Position numbers and translations under genes: made by a program. From Bacillota bacterium (GTDB lineage: Bacteria > Bacillota > Clostridia > Lachnospirales > Lachnospiraceae): DNA of 63,012 nt. Shown in pieces: positions 36,141 through 45,033 of the stretch. The stretch spans positions 1-63,012 of the forward strand of contig JAEXNR010000016.1 of assembly GCA_023439505.1 (NCBI GenBank). The letters run 5' to 3'. The notes beneath the pieces are model-generated. The model was not told where the DNA came from and ran no database searches. It worked only from the letters and a program-made list of their open reading frames with translations. Position 1 is the stretch's first letter. Every line of letters begins with the position of its first letter.

Positions 36141-36226
36141 TTATCAGGATAATGATTCTGTGATATAATCACTTTTGGATTCCGCTTTAAGATTCTTCTG
36201 TTTCTCAAAACAAAAGTTGAAGCGGA
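36141..36226 (+). promoter_or_regulatory. upstream promoter and 5' hairpin of a long leader
   Basis: TTATCA (36141-36146) and TATAAT (36164-36169), 17 bases apart, would start a transcript near 36176. That transcript immediately folds TCCGCTTTAA (36181-36190) with TTGAAGCGGA (36217-36226). A second small inverted repeat CTATC/GATAG lies near 36254-36277. The leader to the MFS gene is about 260 bases. No known riboswitch is recognised. Confidence 0.45.
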
Positions 36227-36323
36227 TCAGGTTTCAAGCGGTTTTACACAACTCTATCGTGAGCAGGGAATTGATAGTGGGCAAGGTTACCTTTGTTGAA
36301 TCGTAAAGATAGTTTGTGAGTAC

Positions 36324-36352
36324 TTGGACTTTGCCCTCTTCTGTGTTATGAT
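36324..36352 (+). promoter_or_regulatory. predicted proximal promoter of the MFS gene
   Basis: TTGGAC (36324-36329), a 17-base spacer and TATGAT (36347-36352). Confidence 0.6.
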
Positions 36353-36438
36353 GAATAGATCAGTGTAATCGCGCAATTCTTCCTCGCCTAAATCAGGGAG
36401 CAGGAAGGAAAAATATCAAATGGAATGATCGTCCCGGA

Positions 36439-37767
36439 ATGGAGAAACAAGTGAACAGAATACAAGCATCGAAAACGAAGCACAAGCACCCGCTCATTGA
36501 ATTATTAAGGCATAACAAAGGAAATCCAAGAACTTTAATCTTAATGGAACCTCTCTGGGGTATTCCATTTAACTTAATAGCACCCTATGCCACACTTTAT
36601 ATGTACACCCAGGGAATAACAGATGTTCAAATCGGACTGATTCTGTCAATAGCCATGTTTGTCCAGGTGTTTTTCTCCTTCTTCGGCGGAATTATCACGG
36701 ATAAGCTGGGACGTAAATTTACAACCATGATGGGCGACTTCTTTGGTTGGAGTATTGCCTGTGTGATTTGGGCAATATCAGATAATTTTTTGCTGTTTTT
36801 ATTGGCAGTTTTACTTAATAGCTTTGAGCAGATTAATCAGACAGCATGGTTTTGCTTATTGATTGAGGATGCTGACGCTAAGGATTTGGTGGGAATCTAT
36901 ACCTGGGTGAACATCGGTGGTCTGGTTGCAATCTTTTTTGCGCCCATTTCCGGATTATTGATCAATTCCTTCACTGTGATTCCGGTTGTTCGGATATTAT
37001 ATTTGGTTTTCGCAGTGAATATGCTGGTTAAGGTAATTGTAACTTTTCGGTACTGTAATGAAACCAGACAGGGAAAGGTTCGTATGGCAGAAACGAAACA
37101 TACCTCCGTTTTACACATGCTATATGAATATAAGGAACTAATACCCAAAGTACTCAAGAACAAAGAGATTAAGAAAGTGCTTATTGTTTCTGTCGTATTA
37201 CATATCGCAAATCTGGTCAGTACCAATTTTTTCAGCTTGTATGTAACGCAAAGGTTAGGCATAGCAGATCGTTATCTGGCTTTCTTTCCTATTTTAAATG
37301 CAGCGGTTATGTTGATTTTCATGATTGGAATACAGCACCGTTTGGAAGCTGTAAAATTTCGAATTCCAATGTGGATCGGTCTGGTTTTGTATGCCTCGTG
37401 CTCAATTCTTCTGATATTGACTCCCATCGGAAGCATCCCGATGGTTATCCTTTATGTCTTTGTGACCGCAGTGGCAAGCTCGCTTGTAATGCCACGGAAA
37501 GATGCATTGCTGCAGCTAAACATTAATCCGAAGGAACGGGCGCGAATTAATGCGCTGATTATGTCCTTTACCATTGCATTTGCCTCACCCTTTGGCTACT
37601 TTGCCGGATGGTTATCAAGTATTGACCGTCGCCTGCCTTTTGTATTTACCTTTAGTATTTTCTTCGTCGCAATCATTATTGTTGGTCGTATTCATGAGCC
37701 CGAATTTGCGCAGGAGCATGAGGAAGGGGATATTCCGGTCGATGGTGATTCAGCTTCTATTACATGA
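36439..37767 (+). CDS. MFS transporter
   Basis: The 442-residue protein has twelve predicted helices, and GGIITDKLGRKFTTMMGDFFG (near residue 80) is the MFS loop 2-3 motif. It is an efflux or uptake carrier of unknown substrate. The ATG at 36439 has a poor ribosome site; GTG 36451, behind ATGGAG, is an alternative that would shorten it by four residues. It overlaps the convergent amidohydrolase gene by eight bases. The long leader may control it. Confidence 0.85.
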   Translation: MEKQVNRIQASKTKHKHPLIELLRHNKGNPRTLILMEPLWGIPFNLIAPYATLYMYTQGITDVQIGLILSIAMFVQVFFSFFGGIITDKLGRKFTTMMGDFFGWSIACVIWAISDNFLLFLLAVLLNSFEQINQTAWFCLLIEDADAKDLVGIYTWVNIGGLVAIFFAPISGLLINSFTVIPVVRILYLVFAVNMLVKVIVTFRYCNETRQGKVRMAETKHTSVLHMLYEYKELIPKVLKNKEIKKVLIVSVVLHIANLVSTNFFSLYVTQRLGIADRYLAFFPILNAAVMLIFMIGIQHRLEAVKFRIPMWIGLVLYASCSILLILTPIGSIPMVILYVFVTAVASSLVMPRKDALLQLNINPKERARINALIMSFTIAFASPFGYFAGWLSSIDRRLPFVFTFSIFFVAIIIVGRIHEPEFAQEHEEGDIPVDGDSASIT

Positions 37768-38551
37768 GATGCAATAGCTTGGAAATGTTTTCTCCTAATA
37801 CCGCATCTGAAATTGAGGATGAATTTGCAAAACGCAAGATGGTATCTTTCGATGTCTGGAGATCTCCAAAGGGACGGTCAACACCAAAAAGACATTTACC
37901 AGGTACCTCGTTAATAATGGCTGCTAAGACAAACGTAGAATAGTATGCCGATGTATCCAGATACAGGTTTGAAATTTCCTTAATAAGTTCGATTGTATCA
38001 AGCCAGTTACAGCCACCCAGATGACCCAGAATGACAGGGATTTCTGGGTGGCTTTTTGCAAGCGCAGCAATATCTTTAATGTCCTGAAATTCCAAAGGAA
38101 AAAATGCATGAATCCAAATTGGCAGGTTATTAAACTCTTGTGAGGCCCGAAAAATATTGTCAAGCATATGAATTTGCCCTTTGCCGAGAGTGAATTCTCC
38201 CATCCCAATCAAGTTGTTCTGATAGATCACATCTCTCACGAACTGTAATGTATCCGGCAAGTCTAAGCCAACAGGAACAGCGCCAAATCCAACGTATCTA
38301 TCAGGATACAGTGCAATGGCTGTGGTGAGCTCCGAGACAGCTTTTTTTCTTGCTTCAATCATAGAGCCCTTTTTTCCTGCCAATAAGTCATTTAGGAACT
38401 CCATCGATGTTTTGACCTCCGCAAAACTTTTAGCTGCTTCCGGATGAAATGTGGTGGAGAATAAGACTGTTTTATCAATTCCTGACTCGTCCATTGTGCG
38501 GATATGTTCCTCAATAGGTAGTGTTACATGTGAATGTCCATCAATTACCAT
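37760..38551 (-). CDS. amidohydrolase family (amidohydrolase_2-like) metal-dependent hydrolase
   Basis: The 263-residue TIM-barrel protein begins IDGHSHVTLP, with the metal-binding H-x-H. It continues with GFGAVPVGLD, WIHAFFPLEF, PVILGHLGGCNW (metal His near 178) and CLFGVDRPFG with the catalytic Asp near 237. Relatives hydrolyse or decarboxylate small cyclic acids. ATG 38551 follows AAGAGG; an ATG 21 bases upstream has no site. It diverges from an HxlR regulator, which probably controls it. Confidence 0.85.
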   Translation of the reverse strand: MVIDGHSHVTLPIEEHIRTMDESGIDKTVLFSTTFHPEAAKSFAEVKTSMEFLNDLLAGKKGSMIEARKKAVSELTTAIALYPDRYVGFGAVPVGLDLPDTLQFVRDVIYQNNLIGMGEFTLGKGQIHMLDNIFRASQEFNNLPIWIHAFFPLEFQDIKDIAALAKSHPEIPVILGHLGGCNWLDTIELIKEISNLYLDTSAYYSTFVLAAIINEVPGKCLFGVDRPFGDLQTSKDTILRFANSSSISDAVLGENISKLLHLM

Positions 38552-38575
38552 AATTAAAAACCTCTTTTCCATTAC

Positions 38576-38649
38576 TTGATGTTGCCATCTGATTACATTA
38601 TAATGGGTTTATGAGATAATAAAAGTATGCACTTTTTTGTAGTATACTT
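38576..38649 (+). promoter_or_regulatory. hxlR-type promoter with candidate operator
   Basis: TTGATG (38576-38581) and TATAAT (38599-38604) are 17 bases apart. Downstream, AAGTAT (38623-38628) and ATACTT (38644-38649) form an inverted repeat with 15 bases between, over the early transcribed region. This fits autoregulation by the winged-helix protein encoded next. Confidence 0.5.
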
Positions 38650-38668
38650 ACGAAAAGGAGAGTAATTC

Positions 38669-39019
38669 ATGAGTGAAAAAATCTGCTTCGTTACGAATAA
38701 AGAACCCTTTGAATACACACTATCGATTATGAGCGGTAAATGGAAATTTAAGATCATATATCTTCTGGCATGTACCAGTCCCGTGAGATATGGGGTTTTA
38801 AAAAGGAATATATCCGGAATTACGCATAAAATGCTGAGTACACAATTAAAGGAACTGGAAAGGGAGGACATTGTTACCCGGAAAGAATACCCTCAGGTTC
38901 CTCCTAAGGTTGAATATGATCTTACCCCGAAAGGTTTAAGTCTTATCCCGATTGTGCTTGCCATGTGCGATTGGGGAAGAGAAAATATCAATAAAACACT
39001 GCAGCCTGGGTCCTTCTAA
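38669..39019 (+). CDS. HxlR family transcriptional regulator
   Basis: The 116-residue winged-helix protein has the HxlR core (TLSIMSGKWKFKIIYLL, VRYGVLKRNISGITHKMLSTQLKELEREDIVTR, VEYDLTPKGLSLIPI). HxlR proteins sense electrophiles or redox state, often through a cysteine; this one has Cys at positions 5, 35 and 104. GAAAAGGAGAG precedes the ATG. It diverges from the amidohydrolase. Confidence 0.92.
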   Translation: MSEKICFVTNKEPFEYTLSIMSGKWKFKIIYLLACTSPVRYGVLKRNISGITHKMLSTQLKELEREDIVTRKEYPQVPPKVEYDLTPKGLSLIPIVLAMCDWGRENINKTLQPGSF

Positions 39020-39098
39020 AACTACTGTGATTATTCATGACAAGTGAAAAGGTTTGCCTGATTATCTTGATTTGTCTATTCTGATGATTCAATCAGTA

Positions 39099-39809
39099 TT
39101 AAACCTCATATATTTCTTTCGAGCCGGAGATAGTGGCTGAAATAGCTTTCTCTACGCATGATACTGCCTCCGCCTTGTCACGATCCTTTACTGCCATTAA
39201 TATTTTCCCGGCGCTGTGACAGACCGCTTCATTACCATATTTTTGGATAAATCGTATCCAAAGGTGGGTAACGGGAACGCGAAACGAACGATAGATTAAA
39301 GGGAGCAGCGTATTTTGGCTGGTCATGGCCAATTCATGATAAAAAGAGAAAGCAGCCTCAGCAGCTTTTACATGATGATCATTGAGCTGCAGCATCTTAT
39401 CCAGATAGCGCTCAAGAGAGATGATGTTCTCCTTCGTGTGCCGGTCTACAGATAACTCCACAGCCAGTTTATCTACTATCATCTTTATTTCCAGTATAGA
39501 GCGGATCTCATCCCGGTGCAGCTGCCCGCTGTTATAATTCATGATGGAAAGAAGTGTTTCCACAGTACCGTAGCGACGGTAATCTATGACAAATACCCCG
39601 GAGCGGGGTTTTACCTTTAAAAATCCCTTTCTGGATAATTCGGCAATTCCACTGTTTACCACAGCCCGGCTCACCTGCATCTGTTCTGCCAGAATACGTT
39701 CCGGCGGAAGCTTTTCACCTATTTTCAATGTACCGGAAAGAATCATAGTCTCGAATTCCCTTACAAAGAGCTCTTTTAATGTAGGGGCTTTTAATTTTGT
39801 AAAGTCCAT
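39099..39809 (-). CDS. GntR/FadR subfamily regulator of the hypBA locus
   Basis: The 236-residue protein has a GntR winged helix (residues 8-70: GEKLPPERILAEQMQVSRAVVNSGIAELSRKGFLKVKPRSGVFV) and a helical FCD effector domain (95-236). ATG 39809 follows AAAGGAA. FadR-type proteins bind TGGT-N3-ACCA, and two such sites lie in the divergent promoter region, one before each unit. It probably represses itself and the DUF5692-hypB-oxidoreductase-hypA operon, with a small carboxylate as likely ligand (inference from family). Confidence 0.9.
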   Translation of the reverse strand: MDFTKLKAPTLKELFVREFETMILSGTLKIGEKLPPERILAEQMQVSRAVVNSGIAELSRKGFLKVKPRSGVFVIDYRRYGTVETLLSIMNYNSGQLHRDEIRSILEIKMIVDKLAVELSVDRHTKENIISLERYLDKMLQLNDHHVKAAEAAFSFYHELAMTSQNTLLPLIYRSFRVPVTHLWIRFIQKYGNEAVCHSAGKILMAVKDRDKAEAVSCVEKAISATISGSKEIYEV

Positions 39810-39846
39810 TTGTATTCCTTTCTGAAGTCTGATCAAATTCCCCTAA

Positions 39847-39859
39847 CTGGTACAACCAG
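39847..39859. promoter_or_regulatory. FadR-type operator, regulator side
   Basis: CTGGT-ACA-ACCAG is a perfect palindrome with the TGGT-N3-ACCA core of FadR-subfamily regulators. It is 38 bases upstream of the regulator's start codon. Confidence 0.75.
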
Positions 39860-39939
39860 ATATCAAAAAGAAAATATCACAATATGAAATAAAAATCAAT
39901 AGAATACAACGAAATAGGACTGTTGAGTTTGATAAATAC

Positions 39940-39999
39940 TTGACAATCAAGCTCATATTTAATAAGATTATACTATAACTGCACTACTGGTATGACCAG
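39940..39999 (+). promoter_or_regulatory. promoter of the hypBA operon with FadR-type operator
   Basis: TTGACA (39940-39945) and TAAGAT (39963-39968) are 17 bases apart. CTGGT-ATG-ACCAG (39987-39999) lies just after the start site, where a bound repressor would block transcription. Confidence 0.75.
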
Positions 40000-40030
40000 A
40001 TGATCAGTGCGTATAATAAGGAGGGAATAT

Positions 40031-41017
40031 ATGTTTCAGTTTAACTATGGAGAAGGTGCAGCGTTTCTAAGCGTCTGGCTGGTATGGATTGGTGTATTTA
40101 TCATTCTGTTTTTGCTTAACGAAGTTACCCGCAGATTCAAAGTGGCAGGAATCATTGGCTTTATGGTATTACCGGCCGTACTTTCCGTATTGTGGTTTAC
40201 GGTGATGAAAGAACAAATCTACACAGACTGGTTTCATTTGGCGAAGGTCTATTCTGCAACTGCCGGCTGTATCGGTTTCTGGTGTATCCGTCATGTACGG
40301 GGAACCAATAAGAAAACAGGTAAGGAATGGGCATTGGCGAACAATAAAATTGCACTCTGCTTTCCGCCGCTGATCCTTGCCGTTAATATTTTAGAGGCGG
40401 TGGCGAGAGACTTTGAAGTAGGCAGCAAGTATGCGGTAATGGCGCAGGATGCAACAGCCGATGCACCCGTGATGTTAATGGGGGGATCCTGGAATTTTAT
40501 GAATGGGATTGCGGGGATTCTGAATATTGTAATTATTACCGGTTGGCTGGGGATTAAAATTAAGAAAAAAACAAAAAAGGACGGCAGCAGGGATATGATC
40601 TGGCCGGATATGCTATGGTTCTACATTCTGGCATATGATTTATGGAACTTTGCTTATACCTATAATTGTCTTCCCCACCATGCCTGGTATTGTGGATTTG
40701 CACTGTTGTTGGCGCCAACCCTGTGTGCATTTACCGTTGGTAAGGGGGCATGGCTGCAGCATAGGGCACAGACGCTGGCACTATGGTGTATGTTTGCCCA
40801 GACTTTCCCCCTATTCCAGGATTTTGGAAAATGGCGTGTAGACTCGACTTACAATCCTGCCATCTATTTTGTTGTCAGCTTTTTGGCACTGGCAGCAAAT
40901 GTTGCTGTAGTGATATATATGATTTATAAAATAATAAAGACAAAACGCAATCCTTATAAGGGTGAGCTTTATACAGACTTAAAGGAATATCAGACGATAG
41001 CAGCATTGGGGGAATAA
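40031..41017 (+). CDS. DUF5692-like membrane protein
   Basis: The 328-residue protein has about eight to nine membrane helices. Conserved-looking segments are LLNEVTRRFKVAGI near 35, TDWFHLAKVYSATAGCIGFWCIRH near 70 and YDLWNFAYTYNCLPHHAWYCG near 205, the last rich in His, Cys and Trp. It matches my memory of DUF5692, of unknown role. ATG 40031 follows AAGGAGGGAA. As first gene of the operon before hypB it could be a metal or substrate permease (inference from context only). Confidence 0.75.
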   Translation: MFQFNYGEGAAFLSVWLVWIGVFIILFLLNEVTRRFKVAGIIGFMVLPAVLSVLWFTVMKEQIYTDWFHLAKVYSATAGCIGFWCIRHVRGTNKKTGKEWALANNKIALCFPPLILAVNILEAVARDFEVGSKYAVMAQDATADAPVMLMGGSWNFMNGIAGILNIVIITGWLGIKIKKKTKKDGSRDMIWPDMLWFYILAYDLWNFAYTYNCLPHHAWYCGFALLLAPTLCAFTVGKGAWLQHRAQTLALWCMFAQTFPLFQDFGKWRVDSTYNPAIYFVVSFLALAANVAVVIYMIYKIIKTKRNPYKGELYTDLKEYQTIAALGE

Positions 41018-41071
41018 AAGACCCGTTATTCTAAATATAAACAAACGAAACGATAAGGAAGGGGAATCACT

Positions 41072-41734
41072 GTGAAGGAATTTCGAATCCTGGAAATCAA
41101 AGAAAGTATATTTGAGGACAATAATAAGGACGCACAGCGTCTCAGGGAGCAGTTAAAAAGTGAAAACACCTTTTTGCTGAACCTGATGAGTTCTCCGGGC
41201 GCAGGCAAGACAACGACACTGGTTAATACAATTCATCGTTTGAAAGAAAGACTTAGCATAGCAGTGATGGAAGCAGACATAGATTCCGATGTGGATGCAA
41301 GAACGATTTCTGAAACAGGCGTGAAGGTAATACAGTTACATACAGGCGGAATGTGCCATTTGGATGCAGATATGACCAGGCAGGGACTATTGGGACTTGA
41401 CGCCGGGGGAACCGATCTGGTAATCCTGGAAAATGTGGGTAATCTGGTATGTCCAGCTGAATTCGATACCGGATCCACGAAAAATGCAATGATTCTAAGC
41501 GTTCCCGAGGGGGATGATAAGCCTTTGAAATATCCATTGATGTTCCAAATATCTGATGCATTGATAATCAACAAAATAGATACCCTGGGCGTATTTGACT
41601 TTAATCTGGATTTGTGCGTGGAGAGAGTCAAAAAATTGAACCCGAATATTGCCATATTCCCCATTTCTGCTAAGACAGGAGAAGGCCTCGCAGCATGGAC
41701 GGAGTGGTTGTACCGGGAGGTTAAAGGAGAGTAG
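41072..41734 (+). CDS. hypB: hydrogenase/urease nickel incorporation GTPase HypB
   Basis: The 220-residue SIMIBI GTPase has Walker A SSPGAGKTTTL near residue 40, EADIDSDVDARTI near 70, the G-domain metal motif GGMCHLDADM near 92 (Cys-His), ILENVGNLVCPAEFD near 118 and INKIDTL near 166. The N-terminal high-affinity nickel site (CxxCGC) and a His-rich tail are absent. HypB hands Ni to apo-enzymes with HypA. The start is GTG behind AAGGAAGGGG. No hydrogenase or urease subunit is in the window. Confidence 0.94.
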   Translation: MKEFRILEIKESIFEDNNKDAQRLREQLKSENTFLLNLMSSPGAGKTTTLVNTIHRLKERLSIAVMEADIDSDVDARTISETGVKVIQLHTGGMCHLDADMTRQGLLGLDAGGTDLVILENVGNLVCPAEFDTGSTKNAMILSVPEGDDKPLKYPLMFQISDALIINKIDTLGVFDFNLDLCVERVKKLNPNIAIFPISAKTGEGLAAWTEWLYREVKGE

Positions 41735-41735
41735 A

Positions 41736-44468
41736 ATGTTGGAGAGAGCAATTACTAAGATGTATTTTCCGGAAGGATATGAATGTAAGTACAATGAAAA
41801 GGTAATGGCTCTGGCAAATATGCTGGGCCGAAAGGATCCAAAAAAGAACGGATATCAGTGGGATGACCCGGAATATGTTATTTTGGAGGCCGGTGTCGAC
41901 GATGATATGGCGCAAGTAGGCTTAGCCATGGGATATTATACCAAAAGAACTGCGAAGGAAATGGCCCGGATGATGGGGAAGACCGAGGAGTACTGCCATG
42001 AGCAGATGATGAAGCTGGCAGTGTATGGCACATGCTTTGTAAACGTAATAGATGGGGAGGACACCTTCTGGCATGCCGAGAGCTGGATTCCGGGTATTAT
42101 GGAGATGATCGTCAACAATCTTGAGGTCGTGAAGAAATATCCTGTGGTAGCCTATGCCATGGAGGCCTATGGAAGAGTCAGAGGGCCAATGAGTGCAGGG
42201 ATGTTTCCTCCCGGAATCGGTCTGATGAGAGTAATCCCCATTGAGACAGCCATCGAAGGGAATAGTCACAAAGTCAGTTATGAAGAAGTTTCTAAGTATT
42301 TGAATGACAATACCATATTTTCCTGTTCTCCCTGCTCTTGTCGTACGGACCGGGAGGCTATGGGAGAGGGCTGCGGTCATTTAAAGGAAGACATGTGTAT
42401 CCAGATGGGACATGCGGCAGAATACTATATTCGTACAGGACGCGGACGGGAAATCACCAGGGAAGAAGCCTTTGAAATCATTAAGCGGGCAGAGGAAAAT
42501 GGTCTGATGCATCAGATTCCCAATATTGACGGTTCCGGTAAAACCCATGCCATCTGTAACTGCTGCGGATGTTCCTGTCTTTCCCTTCGTTCCGGAACGA
42601 TGTATAAGAATGTGGATATGGTAAGGTCCAACTATGTTTCCAAAGTAGATAAAGAAAAATGTGTGGCCTGTGGTCAATGCGTGGAAAACTGCCCTATGAA
42701 CGCCATGAAACTGGGACAGAAACTATGCTCCAGTGGATCTGTCACAGAGAAGATTACCACAACCTATACCCCCAGAAATAACGAGTGGACAGAGAAAGAC
42801 TGGAATATAGATTACCGGATCAACCGTCAGGAAGTTGTGGATTCCGGCACAGCGCCCTGTAAAACCAACTGCCCTGCTCATATTGCGGTTCAGGGCTACA
42901 TAAAGCTGGCGGCTCAGGGCAAGTATGAGTCGGCATTGGAACTGATTAAAATGGAAAATCCATTTCCGGCAGTATGCGGTTATGTGTGTAACAAGCGATG
43001 TGAAGATGCCTGCACCAGAGGGGATCTGGATGAACCGATTGCGATTGATGACATCAAACGTTTTATTGCGGATCAGGATTTGAACAAAGAGACCAGGTTT
43101 ATTCCGAAGAAGAGACATGATTACAGTGACAGGAAGATTGCCGTTATCGGATCCGGTCCGGCGGGATTGTCCTGTGCATACTATCTTGCCATCGATGGAT
43201 ATAAAGTGACAGTATTTGAAAAGGAAAAGACAGTCGGCGGAATGCTGGTTCTTGGAATTCCCTCCTTTGTTCTTGAGAAAAGGATTGTGGAAGCGGAAAT
43301 TGATGTTTTAAAAGAATTGGGTGTTACCTTTCAAACGGGGGTAGAGGTGGGAAAAGATCTCACACTGGATCAGTTAAGAGAGGATGGCTATCAAGCGTTC
43401 TATCTGGCCGTCGGAGCGCAAAAAGGCAGAAGGATCGGTGTGGAAGGGGAAGATTATGAAGGTGTGGTTTCAGGAATAGAATTCCTTTCCCGTCTCAACC
43501 AGAATGAAAAAGAAACCATAACCGGCAATGTAGTAGTGATCGGCGGCGGTAATGTGGCCATCGATGTAGCACGTGTGGCAGTACGTGCCGGAGGGGAGAA
43601 GGTCAGTATGTTCTGTCTGGAGAACAGAGAACAGATGCCGGCTCTTGACGAAGAGATTGAAGTGGCGGAAAGGGAAGACATCACAATCCATAATTCCTGG
43701 GGTCCAAAGCGCATCCTTGGAGAAAATGGCAAGGTAACAGGGGTCGAATTGAAGCGTTGTATCCGTGTCTTTGATGAAAATGGACGGTTTGCTCCAAAGT
43801 ATGATGAAGATGATACTATGATTGCACATGCTGACCATGTTCTTCTATCGGTGGGGCAGTCCATTGACTGGTGTGGTATCCTGGAAGGGAGTCAGGCAAT
43901 TTTGAATCCTAACAATACCATACGGGTTGATCAGACTACTTACCAGACAGATCAGCCTGATGTGTTTGCCGGCGGAGATGCGGTGACCGGACCTCTTTTT
44001 GCCATTGATGCCATAGCGGCAGGTAAACAGGCAGCGATTTCAATCCACCGTTTTGTTCAGGTGGGGCAGGATTTGCTGATTGGACGCAGCCGTCGTGCGT
44101 ACCTTGAGCTTGATAAGAGCAGTCTCAGGATTGATAGTTTTGACACAACGCCCAGACAGCGTGCGCCAAAGATTGATGGTCAGGCAGCAAAGAAAACCTT
44201 TCGTGACATGCGGGCAGCTCTTACAGAGGAACAGATGCGAAAAGAAACATTAAGATGTCTTGGATGTGGTGCTACCATAGTGGACGAATACATGTGTGTA
44301 GGCTGCGGCATGTGCGCAACAAAATGTAAGTTTGATGCCATTACCCTGGAGCGTGTTTATGACGGGAAGGGTGTGGAATTCCTGAGCATTAAAAAGGCTA
44401 TTTTACCTCATGTAATTAAGCGGAAAGCAAAGATAACCGTTAAAAAAGTACTTGGAGGGAAAAAATAA
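41736..44468 (+). CDS. 910-residue multi-cluster Fe-S flavoprotein oxidoreductase
   Basis: The N-terminal third (1-300) is a cysteine-rich domain with FSCSPCSCRTD near 196 and ICNCCGCSCLS near 275. A ferredoxin motif CVACGQCVENCP lies near 308. A GltD-like module follows (375-815): CKTNCPAHIAVQGYI near 375, CGYVCNKRCEDAC near 415, FAD-binding VIGSGPAGLSCAYYL near 470, NAD(P)-binding VVIGGGNVAIDVA near 599. A C-terminal cluster CVGCGMCATKC is near 856. It resembles glutamate synthase small subunit and electron-bifurcating flavoproteins. The true ATG starts one base after the hypB stop and uses GGAGGTTAAAGGAG. It is flanked by hypB and hypA, so its N-terminal domain may be the nickel client (inference). 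Confidence 0.85.
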   Translation: MLERAITKMYFPEGYECKYNEKVMALANMLGRKDPKKNGYQWDDPEYVILEAGVDDDMAQVGLAMGYYTKRTAKEMARMMGKTEEYCHEQMMKLAVYGTCFVNVIDGEDTFWHAESWIPGIMEMIVNNLEVVKKYPVVAYAMEAYGRVRGPMSAGMFPPGIGLMRVIPIETAIEGNSHKVSYEEVSKYLNDNTIFSCSPCSCRTDREAMGEGCGHLKEDMCIQMGHAAEYYIRTGRGREITREEAFEIIKRAEENGLMHQIPNIDGSGKTHAICNCCGCSCLSLRSGTMYKNVDMVRSNYVSKVDKEKCVACGQCVENCPMNAMKLGQKLCSSGSVTEKITTTYTPRNNEWTEKDWNIDYRINRQEVVDSGTAPCKTNCPAHIAVQGYIKLAAQGKYESALELIKMENPFPAVCGYVCNKRCEDACTRGDLDEPIAIDDIKRFIADQDLNKETRFIPKKRHDYSDRKIAVIGSGPAGLSCAYYLAIDGYKVTVFEKEKTVGGMLVLGIPSFVLEKRIVEAEIDVLKELGVTFQTGVEVGKDLTLDQLREDGYQAFYLAVGAQKGRRIGVEGEDYEGVVSGIEFLSRLNQNEKETITGNVVVIGGGNVAIDVARVAVRAGGEKVSMFCLENREQMPALDEEIEVAEREDITIHNSWGPKRILGENGKVTGVELKRCIRVFDENGRFAPKYDEDDTMIAHADHVLLSVGQSIDWCGILEGSQAILNPNNTIRVDQTTYQTDQPDVFAGGDAVTGPLFAIDAIAAGKQAAISIHRFVQVGQDLLIGRSRRAYLELDKSSLRIDSFDTTPRQRAPKIDGQAAKKTFRDMRAALTEEQMRKETLRCLGCGATIVDEYMCVGCGMCATKCKFDAITLERVYDGKGVEFLSIKKAILPHVIKRKAKITVKKVLGGKK

Positions 44469-44471
44469 GCA

Positions 44472-44813
44472 ATGCATGAACTGGGTATCATGTACCATAT
44501 CGTTGAACAGGTATTAAACGTAGTGGAAAAAAACCAGCTTGATGAGGTGGAGGCTATCGTCCTGCAAGTAGGAGAGTTATCGTCGGTGGTTCCAAGATAT
44601 CTCCAGGCATGCTTTCCGGCTGCGGTTGACGGTACCATACTTCAACACACCAAACTGGAAATAGAACTACTAACAGCCAATGGAATTTGCAGAGGTTGTG
44701 GAAAAGTATATCCTTTATTAGAGCACGAAAGCGTATGCCCCGTGTGCCGGTGTGAAGAAGTTGAGAGGATCAGTGGCGGGGAATTTTATCTGAAAGAGAT
44801 CAGGGCACGTTAA
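44472..44813 (+). CDS. hypA: nickel metallochaperone HypA
   Basis: The 113-residue protein starts MHELGI, whose first residues bind nickel in HypA. It ends with the structural zinc site made of CRGCGKVYPL and CPVCRCEE, and Glu-rich FYLKEI closes the fold. The ATG is four bases behind the oxidoreductase stop, with GGAGGG inside that gene. It partners HypB. The downstream hairpin at 44831 ends the operon. Confidence 0.93.
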   Translation: MHELGIMYHIVEQVLNVVEKNQLDEVEAIVLQVGELSSVVPRYLQACFPAAVDGTILQHTKLEIELLTANGICRGCGKVYPLLEHESVCPVCRCEEVERISGGEFYLKEIRAR

Positions 44814-44830
44814 ATGATGGGAAGAAAATG

Positions 44831-44865
44831 GGATCTTTGCCAGTTGGTTGGCAGAGATCCTTTCC
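44831..44865 (+). terminator. terminator hairpin after hypA
   Basis: GGATCTTTGCCA (44831-44842) pairs with TGGCAGAGATCC (44849-44860) with a single G-U pair and is followed by TTTCC. The T tract is short but the stem is strong. Confidence 0.65.
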
Positions 44866-45033
44866 ATTTGATGGCTATATTGTGCAATATGCAAAATAAA
44901 AAATATAAGCCTTTTTAAAATTTAGATACTTTTTCCATGATAGTTAATCCCTTAGAATTTATAGTAACATTTGTTTGTGGAAATCCATACATTCTCTAAA
45001 CAAATTTGTGCAAACTTTAGAAGGAGGTAAATT

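Noticed and set aside
39099..44865. A complete hydrogenase operon
   Set aside because: Only hypB and hypA are present. No NiFe large or small subunit motif (RxCxxC...DPCxxC) occurs, and the Cys-rich protein between them is a flavoprotein.
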